In this document: positions 1-5,896 of the stretch, piece by piece
Layout: each line of letters starts with the position of its first letter
How positions within the stretch are numbered: position 1 is the first letter of the stretch
Origin: Candidatus Dojkabacteria bacterium
Lineage (GTDB): Bacteria; Patescibacteriota; Dojkabacteria; J137
Direction: 5' to 3'
DNA: 6,362 nt
Assembly: GCA_020429545.1 (NCBI GenBank)
Contig: JAGQLF010000046.1
Location: 1 to 6,362 of the forward strand
Notes under the pieces: generated by a model
Told to the model about the DNA's origin: nothing
What the model saw: only the letters and a program-made list of their open reading frames with translations
Database searches by the model: none
Translations under genes and position numbers: made by a program

Positions 1-220
1 CTCCTATTAATCCTCCAATTCCATAAGAGATTGGCAAAAAAATTAATGAAAGTATTCCTCCTCCAAAAAGTACGCTTGCCCCTGCATTTGAATCCACTGC
101 TGAAGATAAAGATGATGCAAAGCATAACATTAAAACTGCAAAAAGTAGCCCAAAAAGAGCGTATATTCCTCCCATTACCTTTCCCATAGACATAGGGTCT
201 ATTTTCTTTATTTCTTTCAT
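1..220 (-). CDS. Small membrane protein, 5' part only (runs off left edge)
   Basis: Reading leftward from an ATG at 220-218, the frame stays open for 73 codons to the window edge, so the C-terminus is missing. The protein begins MKEIKKIDPMSMGKVMGG. It has a hydrophobic segment at about residues 17-38, a short small-residue loop (about 39-50) and a second hydrophobic, glycine-rich segment at about 51-73. This is the layout of a small integral membrane protein with at least two helices. The opening 'KKIDPMSxxKV' followed at once by a helix is familiar from uncharacterised small membrane proteins in many bacteria and archaea; no function is known to me. It is divergent from the glycosyltransferase, and a TGCTACAAT extended -10 lies upstream. 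No Shine-Dalgarno is seen. The start is chosen because the lysine-rich N-terminus leads directly into the first helix. Confidence 0.72.
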   Translation of the reverse strand, partial: MKEIKKIDPMSMGKVMGGIYALFGLLFAVLMLCFASSLSSAVDSNAGASVLFGGGILSLIFLPISYGIGGLIG

Positions 221-247
221 TAATAAATTGATAACAAATAATATCCT

Positions 248-276
248 ATTGTAGCATTCTGTTTTGTAGATTCATA
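248..276 (-). promoter_or_regulatory. Putative leftward promoter (extended -10)
   Basis: On the minus strand TGCTACAAT (256 to 248) matches an extended -10 (TGnTATAAT with one change). The expected -35 position, 17 bases away at 276-271, is poor (TATGAA), as is common with extended -10 promoters. Transcription would begin near 241, giving a leader of about 20 bases to the ATG at 220. Sequence match only. Confidence 0.4.
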
Positions 277-299
277 TTTATGTATCTCTAGGCTATAAT
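271..299 (+). promoter_or_regulatory. Putative promoter for the glycosyltransferase/acetyltransferase pair
   Basis: TTCATA (271-276, 4 of 6 to TTGACA), a 17-base spacer, then a perfect TATAAT (294-299). Predicted start of transcription is near 306, only about 13 bases before the ATG at 319, leaving little room for a ribosome binding site. The -35 box occupies the same bases as the expected -35 position of the leftward promoter, so the two would be back to back. Confidence 0.5.
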
Positions 300-318
300 T
301 TGTAAAATCAAACAACTA

Positions 319-1470
319 ATGAAAATTTTATATATAATTCCTAGATTTCACCCTTTCAAAGGTGGTGCAGAAAAAAATATTGAGTCCCTTGCTATTAGAG
401 CTGCTAAAAACGGAAATGATGTAATTGTTTTTACAACAAACGTTAAATTCAATGGTGAAAATTTAGATTGGGAAAAAAATTATAATGGATTGAAAATAAT
501 TAGGCATTGGTCACTAAATTCATGGTTGTATCTTGGATTTTATCCAAAGTTGTTACCTGATTTATTAAAAAGTGATGCAGATATAATTCATGTATCTGGA
601 TTTGGCTTTATTTGGGTTGAATTTTGTTTGATTTTTAAAAGATTGTTCGATAAAAAAGTAAAGATTATTAATACTCCTCACGGACCTTTTATGGCTTTTA
701 CTAAAAGCGGAATTAGAGGTTTGTTAAAAAAGATTTACACTTCTGTGCTAAAAATAGTTCTACCTTTTATATATGATGCAGTAATTGCAGTTGTAGATAA
801 GCAAAAAGAGTGGATAAATAAGGATTATCGAATTCCAAAAGATAGAATCTTTACAATACCGAATGGAATTGATGAATCTTATATTGAGCCAATTTCTCCC
901 AAGTACAAAGAAAATGAAAAGATTATAATTACATATTTGAATAGAATGGAATGGTATAAAGGTATTCAAACAGTTCTATTAGCAATGGATAGACTTGATA
1001 AAGCATCCTTAGAAAAAATAGAGTTTTGGATTATGGGAAGAGCAGGGGCATATACAAAAAAAATATTAGAAATAATAGAGCAGAAAAATTTGAAAGAATA
1101 TACAAGAATAATTTATGCTCCTACTGATATGCAAAGAGATGAAGCTTTTTTGAAATCCCAAATAAATATTCTTCCAAGTAAATGGGAGGCCACAGGAATA
1201 GCATTACTTGAAGCAATGGCAAAAGGGAACGTGATTATTACAACATATCAAAATCAAGCCTGGGAGATGTTAATTAATAAAAACTCTGGGTATGCTTTTG
1301 AATTTGGTGATGATCATAAACTGTCAACTATATTGAACGATATTATTAACGACGACAACAAAAGAAATCAAATTATCCAGAATAATCTAAAATTTGTTAA
1401 AAACTTTACTTGGGAAGCAATCTATCCTGATTATAAAAATTTGATTACATCGTTAGTAAATGGAAATTAG
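319..1470 (+). CDS. GT4-type glycosyltransferase (GT-B fold)
   Basis: A 383-residue cytosolic or membrane-associated enzyme predicted to transfer a sugar from a nucleotide-sugar donor to a surface glycan or lipid-linked acceptor. The N-terminal half starts MKILYIIPRFHPFKGGAE, with the glycine pair (15-16) typical of the GT4 acceptor-side Rossmann domain. HVSG (91-94) and TPHG (119-122) follow. The interdomain region contains IPNGID (180-185). The donor-binding half contains NRMEWYKG (208-215), which keeps the Arg and Lys of the usual GR...KG phosphate-binding motif but has Asn for the Gly. It also has the EX7E motif, Glu290 and Glu298, in WEATGIALLEAMAKG. Length is normal for the family. There is no signal peptide. 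It ends inside the acetyltransferase gene (11-base overlap), so the two are probably translated together. The sugar and acceptor cannot be told from sequence. The family is secure; the role in surface glycan synthesis is inference. Confidence 0.92.
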   Translation: MKILYIIPRFHPFKGGAEKNIESLAIRAAKNGNDVIVFTTNVKFNGENLDWEKNYNGLKIIRHWSLNSWLYLGFYPKLLPDLLKSDADIIHVSGFGFIWVEFCLIFKRLFDKKVKIINTPHGPFMAFTKSGIRGLLKKIYTSVLKIVLPFIYDAVIAVVDKQKEWINKDYRIPKDRIFTIPNGIDESYIEPISPKYKENEKIIITYLNRMEWYKGIQTVLLAMDRLDKASLEKIEFWIMGRAGAYTKKILEIIEQKNLKEYTRIIYAPTDMQRDEAFLKSQINILPSKWEATGIALLEAMAKGNVIITTYQNQAWEMLINKNSGYAFEFGDDHKLSTILNDIINDDNKRNQIIQNNLKFVKNFTWEAIYPDYKNLITSLVNGN

Positions 1471-1975
1471 AAAGGCAGTAATTACTGATTTTGAGAATAT
1501 AAAATCAATGATGTTAAAGGCACTCAGGTCTGACCCAAATGCATTTTCTGTAAACTACGAAGAGTATGCCAGTTGTTCTAATTACTGGTGGCAAAACTAC
1601 CTTAGTGATTATTTAGCTGGGCTATATTCACATATGTACTTTGCTCAAGAAAATGAAATTATTGTAGGAATGGCAGGACTTAATTTTTCCAGAAAAATAA
1701 AACAGCAACATTCTGTAGATTTTGTATGGTTTTTTGTCGATCAAGAGCATAGAGGAAAAGGTATTGGAAGAAAAATTCTTGAACATATTCACACTGTTTT
1801 AAAAGAAAGGGAAGAAATAGTCAAAATTGCTCTTTCAGTAGTTTCAACTCAGACAAAAGCAATAGAATTATATAAAAAATTTGGATATTCTGTTTCCGGA
1901 AATCAGAGACGTCACATTAAATCAGGTAATGATTATCTCGATTTAATAATAATGGAAAAGCATTTAAGACCTTGA
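1460..1975 (+). CDS. GNAT-family N-acetyltransferase
   Basis: A 171-residue single-domain GNAT protein that should move an acetyl group from acetyl-CoA to an amine. The acetyl-CoA pyrophosphate loop (motif A) is clear: VDQEHRGKGIGRKIL around residues 93-107, with R98-G-K-G-I-G103 matching the (Q/R)xxGx(G/A) signature. Motif B follows as AIELYKKFGY (134-143), the usual helix and Tyr near the C-terminus. Length is standard. The substrate is unknown; aromatic residues in the N-terminal part (YWWQNY, 42-47) probably shape the acceptor site. The ATG lies within the last codons of the glycosyltransferase gene (overlap ATGGAAATTAG), with no Shine-Dalgarno, which favours translational coupling. Acetylation of an amino sugar made or used by the glycosyltransferase is one possibility. 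Protein or small-molecule acetylation is equally compatible. Ends with TGA. Confidence 0.92.
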   Translation: MEIRKAVITDFENIKSMMLKALRSDPNAFSVNYEEYASCSNYWWQNYLSDYLAGLYSHMYFAQENEIIVGMAGLNFSRKIKQQHSVDFVWFFVDQEHRGKGIGRKILEHIHTVLKEREEIVKIALSVVSTQTKAIELYKKFGYSVSGNQRRHIKSGNDYLDLIIMEKHLRP

Positions 1976-2000
1976 GAAGATTAGCTTAAAGCTGTATTCT
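1972..2000 (+). promoter_or_regulatory. Putative promoter for surface protein 1
   Basis: TTGAGA (1972-1977, 5 of 6 to TTGACA) starts in the last codons of the acetyltransferase gene. It is followed by a 17-base spacer and TATTCT (1995-2000, 4 of 6 to TATAAT). Transcription would start near 2007, about 16 bases before the ATG at 2023. Read-through from the upstream pair is also possible, since no convincing terminator lies between. Confidence 0.4.
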
Positions 2001-2022
2001 AAAAGATAAGTCTTAAATTAAT

Positions 2023-3432
2023 ATGAACAATAGAAAGCCATTCGCATTGTTACTTTTAGCTCTTATACTTCTTGTAGTTTCTGCTTTAGTTATAATTTTT
2101 TCAACTAATAAAGATAACTTTTCTGGTTACTTTGGTGAGAGTGGAATAGAAGGAGTTGGAGAAGCATTAACTCTTGATGCATCAATCTCAGTTGAAAGTC
2201 TAACGTCGGAAGATAACCTAACCTACACTGTTGAGTATCTATATTCTTTCACAAACCCAACCGATGGTATTGTATATAATATCGAGGCACAAAATGATCT
2301 TTTAAGTTATTTTTCTGAATACAATTTTTCTTTACTTAACATTAATAGTCAAAGCTTAAGCTTAAATACAAATTTTGATGGTCAAAATGATTTAGAACTG
2401 CTCGATGGTACCGATTTACTTGAACCTGGTGAAACAAAAACCATACAGCTTACACTATCCTTTTTACCTGGAGAATCTGAAGGTCCTTTTAATAATTCGG
2501 TGAGCGTTCTCGGATACGATATGGAACTCTCTTCAGATGATTCGGATATTGATGCGGAAAATCCAAATACAGATAATTCGGAGAATAATGAGTCAACACC
2601 TCAAGAAAACAATGTTCCCCCATCTAACTCAGATACCGAGACCGAAACATCCGATTCAGAGAATAATGTTCCGGAAGAAGAGCTCGATTATACTGGACTT
2701 ACATTAAGCTATGAAATTATAACCCAAGATGAATCTTCATCGTCTTTTATAGATGGAATGACAATTAATCAATCTATAGGAAATTTTACATTTAAAGCAA
2801 TACCTAACATGGTTTTTCGTGGCAGTATTGTCTTTAGTTCAGGAGCAATGCCTAGTGATGATACAGAAAGTTACTGGCCATACACAATACATGATAGCTT
2901 GCTATCGCAACTTGGCTGGAATACTTCAGCAGGAGAGTACAGTATAGATGTGTTAGTCTACTCAGGAAAGAATGCACAGGGAGAACTAGTCTATTCTGAT
3001 ACAGTTAACTTCTTTGTTCAAGAAGCTGAACAAGCATCTAGAATAACAGGAGAAGGCGGCGTATCTTTTAGTTTAACTAAGCCTGAAGAAGAACCTGTCG
3101 GCGAAAATATTGTTAAAGAACAAAATGATAATTTAATCAAAAAACAAGATAATTCAAACAGTGACCTTGGAGATGTTTTTGAAAACGATATAGAAAATGC
3201 TCAAGTGCCCCAAGAAATAACACAACCCACTGAACCAACACAGGAGGATACTAATGTTCCTTATCAAACTAACACTATAGAAAACTTAACTAAACTTCCA
3301 AACACTGGCATCGAATTGAGAAAAGGATTTTATTTAGGAATTTTTATGATGTTAGTTTCATATGATTTAGCAATTTTAGGTTATACTTCCAAATTATTGG
3401 CTAGTCTGCGAAAATTAGTTCATGAATTATGA
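2023..3432 (+). CDS. Sortase-anchored surface protein with LPNTG signal (surface protein 1)
   Basis: A 469-residue exported protein. Residues 8-27 form a hydrophobic signal or anchor segment after a short basic start (MNNRK). Residues about 48-166 form a beta-rich Ig-like/DUF11-like domain with landmarks FDG (118-120), EPG (134-136) and EGPF (153-156). Residues about 168-222 are an acidic Asp/Glu/Ser/Asn/Pro linker. Residues about 224-333 form a second beta domain (WPY at 285-287, W299, AGEYSIDVLVYS at 303-314). A low-complexity stalk follows (about 334-420), then LPNTG (425-429), a hydrophobic helix (about 435-455) and a basic tail, TSKLLASLRKLVHEL. LPXTG plus helix plus basic tail is the classical sortase signal, so it is probably covalently displayed on the cell surface. 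The tail is longer than usual. It is a distant paralog of the product of 4295-5869. Its stop overlaps the methyltransferase start. The ligand is unknown; adhesion or a scaffold role is inference. Confidence 0.85.
   Translation: MNNRKPFALLLLALILLVVSALVIIFSTNKDNFSGYFGESGIEGVGEALTLDASISVESLTSEDNLTYTVEYLYSFTNPTDGIVYNIEAQNDLLSYFSEYNFSLLNINSQSLSLNTNFDGQNDLELLDGTDLLEPGETKTIQLTLSFLPGESEGPFNNSVSVLGYDMELSSDDSDIDAENPNTDNSENNESTPQENNVPPSNSDTETETSDSENNVPEEELDYTGLTLSYEIITQDESSSSFIDGMTINQSIGNFTFKAIPNMVFRGSIVFSSGAMPSDDTESYWPYTIHDSLLSQLGWNTSAGEYSIDVLVYSGKNAQGELVYSDTVNFFVQEAEQASRITGEGGVSFSLTKPEEEPVGENIVKEQNDNLIKKQDNSNSDLGDVFENDIENAQVPQEITQPTEPTQEDTNVPYQTNTIENLTKLPNTGIELRKGFYLGIFMMLVSYDLAILGYTSKLLASLRKLVHEL
3295..3309 (+). 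other. Sortase sorting motif LPNTG (coding)
   Basis: Codons 425-429 of surface protein 1 encode Leu-Pro-Asn-Thr-Gly, a perfect LPXTG pentapeptide. It is followed by a hydrophobic helix and a positively charged end. Known sortases cleave between Thr and Gly and join the Thr to an amine acceptor. Confidence 0.88.
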
Positions 3433-4168
3433 ACTCGAAATAATACCAGGCACCAAAGAATTTGTTTTAGCTGAACTTTTAGATAAGTTTCCAGGAGCAA
3501 ATGTAATTGATTCTTCAGAGAAATTAATTCAGTTTTCTCACCCAAATGAAATGGTTGAGGATTTTGAAACTCTTTATTCAGCTTTAAGAATCAAAAAAGA
3601 AAACTCAATAACGAAAAACCTTTTTAGAAGAAAGTGGAAAGTGGAAACTTCTCCTGCAGGAATCAACCCATCACTAGCATATATACTTTGTATGATTGCA
3701 GATGTTAATGAGACTGATACGGTCCTAGATCCTTTCTGTGGCGCAGGAACAATTGCAGTAACAGCAGCTAAATACTTTAAACCAAAAAAAGTACTCGCAT
3801 CTGATGTAAAAGGAACTGCAGTAGATATGACAACAAAAAACATGTCCGCTGCAGGTATTTCTAAGAAACAAATGACTATTTTTAGAAGTAATATATCTCA
3901 GTTAAAACTGCAAAAAAACTCAGTCACAAAAATAATAACGAATCCACCATTTGGAGTAAGAACTGGAAATCATGAAGAAAATATAAAGATTTATAGAGCG
4001 CTTGCAAAGATTGCTGGAATCATTTTAAAAGAAGATGGAATGATCGTTTGTATTACTCAAGAAAAAAACTTATTTAGAGAATGCTTTGAATCGAGCTTTG
4101 AAATAACTCAAGAAATACAGGTTACGCAAGGAGGACTTTATCCATCTGTATTCGTCGTCAAAAATTAA
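3422..4168 (+). CDS. UPF0020/THUMP-associated SAM-dependent RNA methyltransferase
   Basis: A 248-residue Rossmann-fold methyltransferase predicted to methylate guanine N2 in tRNA or rRNA. Motif I is DPFCGAGTIA (103-112), binding S-adenosylmethionine. SD at 127-128 is the likely acidic loop of motif II. The catalytic motif IV is NPPFG (174-178). INPSLAYIL (81-89) is the segment that precedes motif I in this family. NPP(F/Y)G is the form seen in RlmL and TrmN/Trm14-type enzymes, whereas archaeal Trm-G10 enzymes have DPPYG. About 80 residues lie before the catalytic domain, with TKEFVLAELL resembling the start of a THUMP-associated region. This is much shorter than in full-length relatives (about 320-380 residues), so RNA recognition may be reduced. 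The ATG overlaps the surface protein 1 stop by 11 bases. The link to surface proteins looks positional rather than functional. Family secure, target unknown. Confidence 0.88.
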   Translation: MNYELEIIPGTKEFVLAELLDKFPGANVIDSSEKLIQFSHPNEMVEDFETLYSALRIKKENSITKNLFRRKWKVETSPAGINPSLAYILCMIADVNETDTVLDPFCGAGTIAVTAAKYFKPKKVLASDVKGTAVDMTTKNMSAAGISKKQMTIFRSNISQLKLQKNSVTKIITNPPFGVRTGNHEENIKIYRALAKIAGIILKEDGMIVCITQEKNLFRECFESSFEITQEIQVTQGGLYPSVFVVKN

Positions 4169-4184
4169 CCTCTTTGTTCTTAAC

Positions 4185-4200
4185 TAGAATCGACATTCTA
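4185..4200 (+). repeat. Short inverted repeat downstream of the methyltransferase gene
   Basis: TAGAAT, a four-base loop CGAC, then ATTCTA: a perfect 6-base-pair arm on each side. It lies 16 bases after the stop codon. The stem is AT-rich and not followed by a T-run, so it is not a convincing intrinsic terminator. It could be a protein-binding palindrome or chance in AT-rich DNA. Confidence 0.3.
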
Positions 4201-4242
4201 TATTCAGCAGAGTATTTATAGTTAATCTTTTTAGACATTTTC

Positions 4243-4271
4243 TTGCAAATTAGTATTTTTGTCTGCATAAT
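4243..4271 (+). promoter_or_regulatory. Putative promoter for surface protein 2 (and sortase)
   Basis: TTGCAA (4243-4248, 4 of 6 to TTGACA), a 17-base spacer, and CATAAT (4266-4271, 5 of 6 to TATAAT). Predicted transcription start near 4278, about 17 bases before the ATG at 4295. The 126-base gap between the methyltransferase and surface protein 2 is the longest non-coding stretch in the right-hand part of the window, which fits a new transcription unit beginning here. Confidence 0.48.
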
Positions 4272-4294
4272 GTAGCATCTATTTTTTTGTGGCC

Positions 4295-5869
4295 ATGAAA
4301 AAACAACACATAATATTAAGGTCAAGTCTTGTAGCTTTTGCACTTTTTTTTAGTGCATTTACGATAGCTTTTGGAAATATATACATCAAATTTAATGGTA
4401 CTGATAACTCTCAAGTACTTGGGGCAAATACATCTTCTGATGAGAAAGATCTTATAATTTCAAGCGATATTTCAAATATCATTGAACAAGATGGGTTTGT
4501 ACAAGCAACCTACAAGTTTTCTGCAAAAAACAATAAATCAAAGCCTATTAACAATCTTAAGCTAAAAGCAGATTTCAACGGCACATTTCCTCTTAACGAA
4601 TTCAATATTACAAATATTCAAAGTGAATACGCTTTTAATGAAGAATTTGACGGAGTAAACAAAACCGATTTATTTAATGATTTTCCAGTTTTGGAACCAG
4701 GAAATGTTGCTACTGTAAATGTTACAGTATTGTTTGATCCAAAAGGTTTTGAGGGTCCATTTGAAAACACTATTTTTGCTACGGGGTTATATGATGGTGA
4801 AGAAATTGTAAAAGAAAGTCAATCAAATAATGGCGAACAAAATCAAAATAATGTGAGTAATAACAACCAACCTGCCAACACCAATACGAGCCCAAATAGT
4901 AATTCTTCTAACAATAATACAAATAAACCCAAAGAAACACCCAAAGAAACTAATTTTAGTGAAAGAGATATAAAAATATATTTAGTAGATACAACTACTA
5001 GAAAAGAGTTTATTGAAATCACTGGTGGAGAAGAGATTACTTTCGAAAAAGGCGATAATCCATTTACGCTAAAGGTTGATGTTAACCCTGGCACTATTGG
5101 AAGCGTAGTTTTTGGGTTAAACGGAAATAACCGTTATAGAGTTGAAAATGCCTTACCATATGCAATCATCAATAATAGTCTAAATCACTATGATGCATGG
5201 TATCCAGCAGCTGGTACATATAATTTATCAATCACTGTTTTTTCTCAGGATGGTGGTAAAGGGGAAATACTTGGTACAAAACAAGTAACATTTATTCTTT
5301 CTGGTGATGTACCTAAACCTGTAGTGGTTGAGCTACAGCAAGAATCTGAAAAAGAGACAGTTCTTACTCTGACTGAGTCTTCAGCAAAGAGTTCATTTTC
5401 TATTACACTTACCCCTGTTGAAGTTACACAACCTGAAGAAACTGTTGATCCTGAAATAGAGCCATTGGATACAACTCCACAAGAAGCAGAATCTGATGCA
5501 GATATTGTTATTGAATCTACTCCTACTACAAGCAATAGCGGTTCATCAAACAATAGCAATATAACTGGCGTTACAATTTTTGATGATACAATAAAAACTG
5601 CAAATTTAGGACAAGTTTCCGGAGTTTCTACTCAATCTAATGAGGTTAGTTTATCAAACCCTTTTGAAGAAAATAGCGGATCGGTTAATGGCTTATCCGC
5701 AAGTACAGCATCTGTAAGTACTGGTAAAGTATTGGCTGCTACTGGCATTAATATTTCACAAACAATTTTAATTGGACTTATTATAATGATAGGGGTGATT
5801 GAGCTAAATGCATTTAGGACAGAAAAGAAATTTATTGAAAATCTTGCCGATCATAAGAGCTTACTGTAA
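4295..5869 (+). CDS. Sortase-anchored surface protein with LAATG signal (surface protein 2)
   Basis: A 524-residue exported protein. A GTG two codons upstream (4289) keeps the frame, but the ATG is preferred: it gives MKKQ before the hydrophobic segment (about 7-28) and puts the protein in exact register with surface protein 1. An Ig-like/DUF11-like domain (about 51-166) has FDG at 118-120, EPG at 134-136 and EGPF at 153-156, the same residue numbers as in the paralog. Residues about 174-222 are an Asn/Gln/Ser/Thr-rich linker. The second beta domain (about 225-335; GSVVFGLNG, PYAI, YDAWYPAAGTYNLSITVFS) resembles a small Ig-like module common in large secreted bacterial proteins. A Ser/Thr/Glu-rich stalk follows. 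LAATG (480-484) precedes a hydrophobic helix (about 488-507) and a 17-residue charged tail. The sortase gene starts 27 bases downstream, so surface anchoring is likely. The ligand is unknown. Confidence 0.85.
   Translation: MKKQHIILRSSLVAFALFFSAFTIAFGNIYIKFNGTDNSQVLGANTSSDEKDLIISSDISNIIEQDGFVQATYKFSAKNNKSKPINNLKLKADFNGTFPLNEFNITNIQSEYAFNEEFDGVNKTDLFNDFPVLEPGNVATVNVTVLFDPKGFEGPFENTIFATGLYDGEEIVKESQSNNGEQNQNNVSNNNQPANTNTSPNSNSSNNNTNKPKETPKETNFSERDIKIYLVDTTTRKEFIEITGGEEITFEKGDNPFTLKVDVNPGTIGSVVFGLNGNNRYRVENALPYAIINNSLNHYDAWYPAAGTYNLSITVFSQDGGKGEILGTKQVTFILSGDVPKPVVVELQQESEKETVLTLTESSAKSSFSITLTPVEVTQPEETVDPEIEPLDTTPQEAESDADIVIESTPTTSNSGSSNNSNITGVTIFDDTIKTANLGQVSGVSTQSNEVSLSNPFEENSGSVNGLSASTASVSTGKVLAATGINISQTILIGLIIMIGVIELNAFRTEKKFIENLADHKSLL
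5732..5746 (+). other. Probable sortase sorting motif LAATG (coding)
   Basis: Codons 480-484 of surface protein 2 encode Leu-Ala-Ala-Thr-Gly at the exact position, relative to the last helix, where surface protein 1 has LPNTG. LAXTG is the form preferred by class E sortases in Actinobacteria. Here the assignment rests on motif plus helix plus neighbouring sortase. Confidence 0.72.
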
Positions 5870-5885
5870 ATTAGACTATCTAATT
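5869..5885 (+). repeat. Inverted repeat between surface protein 2 and sortase
   Basis: AATTAGA, loop CTA, TCTAATT: 7-base-pair arms beginning at the last base of the surface protein 2 stop codon. The right arm extends into a perfect 10-base palindrome, TCTAATTAGA (5879-5888), followed by TTTT (5889-5892). Only one G-C pair is present, so it is at best a weak attenuator or terminator between the two genes, or an operator. It may be chance. Confidence 0.3.
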
Positions 5886-5896
5886 AGATTTTGGTT

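Noticed and set aside
760..969. Open frame on the minus strand inside the glycosyltransferase gene
   Set aside because: Antisense to a gene with clear family motifs; the product is rich in Ile, Phe, Tyr and Asn as expected from reversed AT-rich coding DNA, with no recognisable domain.
3574..3843. Open frame on the minus strand inside the methyltransferase gene
   Set aside because: Antisense to the SAM-binding motif region of a real gene; no domain or promoter supports it.
4233..4264. AGACA...TGTCT inverted repeat around the -35/-10 of surface protein 2
   Set aside because: Arms are only 5 bases with a 22-base gap; expected often by chance, so not called an operator.
250..4278. Shared 8-mer TGTAGCAT at 250-257 and 4271-4278, both in promoter regions
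   Set aside because: Only two copies, in different positions relative to the promoters (reverse-strand -10 in one, just after the forward -10 in the other); likely chance in AT-rich DNA.
4289..4294. GTG at 4289 as start of surface protein 2 (adds Met-Ala)
   Set aside because: The ATG at 4295 gives a typical MKK signal start and exact residue register with surface protein 1; GTG is less common and neither has a Shine-Dalgarno.
4158..4343. 61-codon minus-strand frame across the gap before surface protein 2
   Set aside because: Overlaps the start of surface protein 2 and the promoter region; the peptide has no recognisable feature, and a TGCTACATT -10-like match on that strand at 4277-4269 lies inside the frame rather than upstream of it.
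4843..5559. Two minus-strand frames (4843-5094 and 5245-5559) within surface protein 2
   Set aside because: Their Leu/Val- and Ser/Val-rich products mirror the low-complexity Asn/Thr/Glu-rich coding strand; they are composition artefacts.
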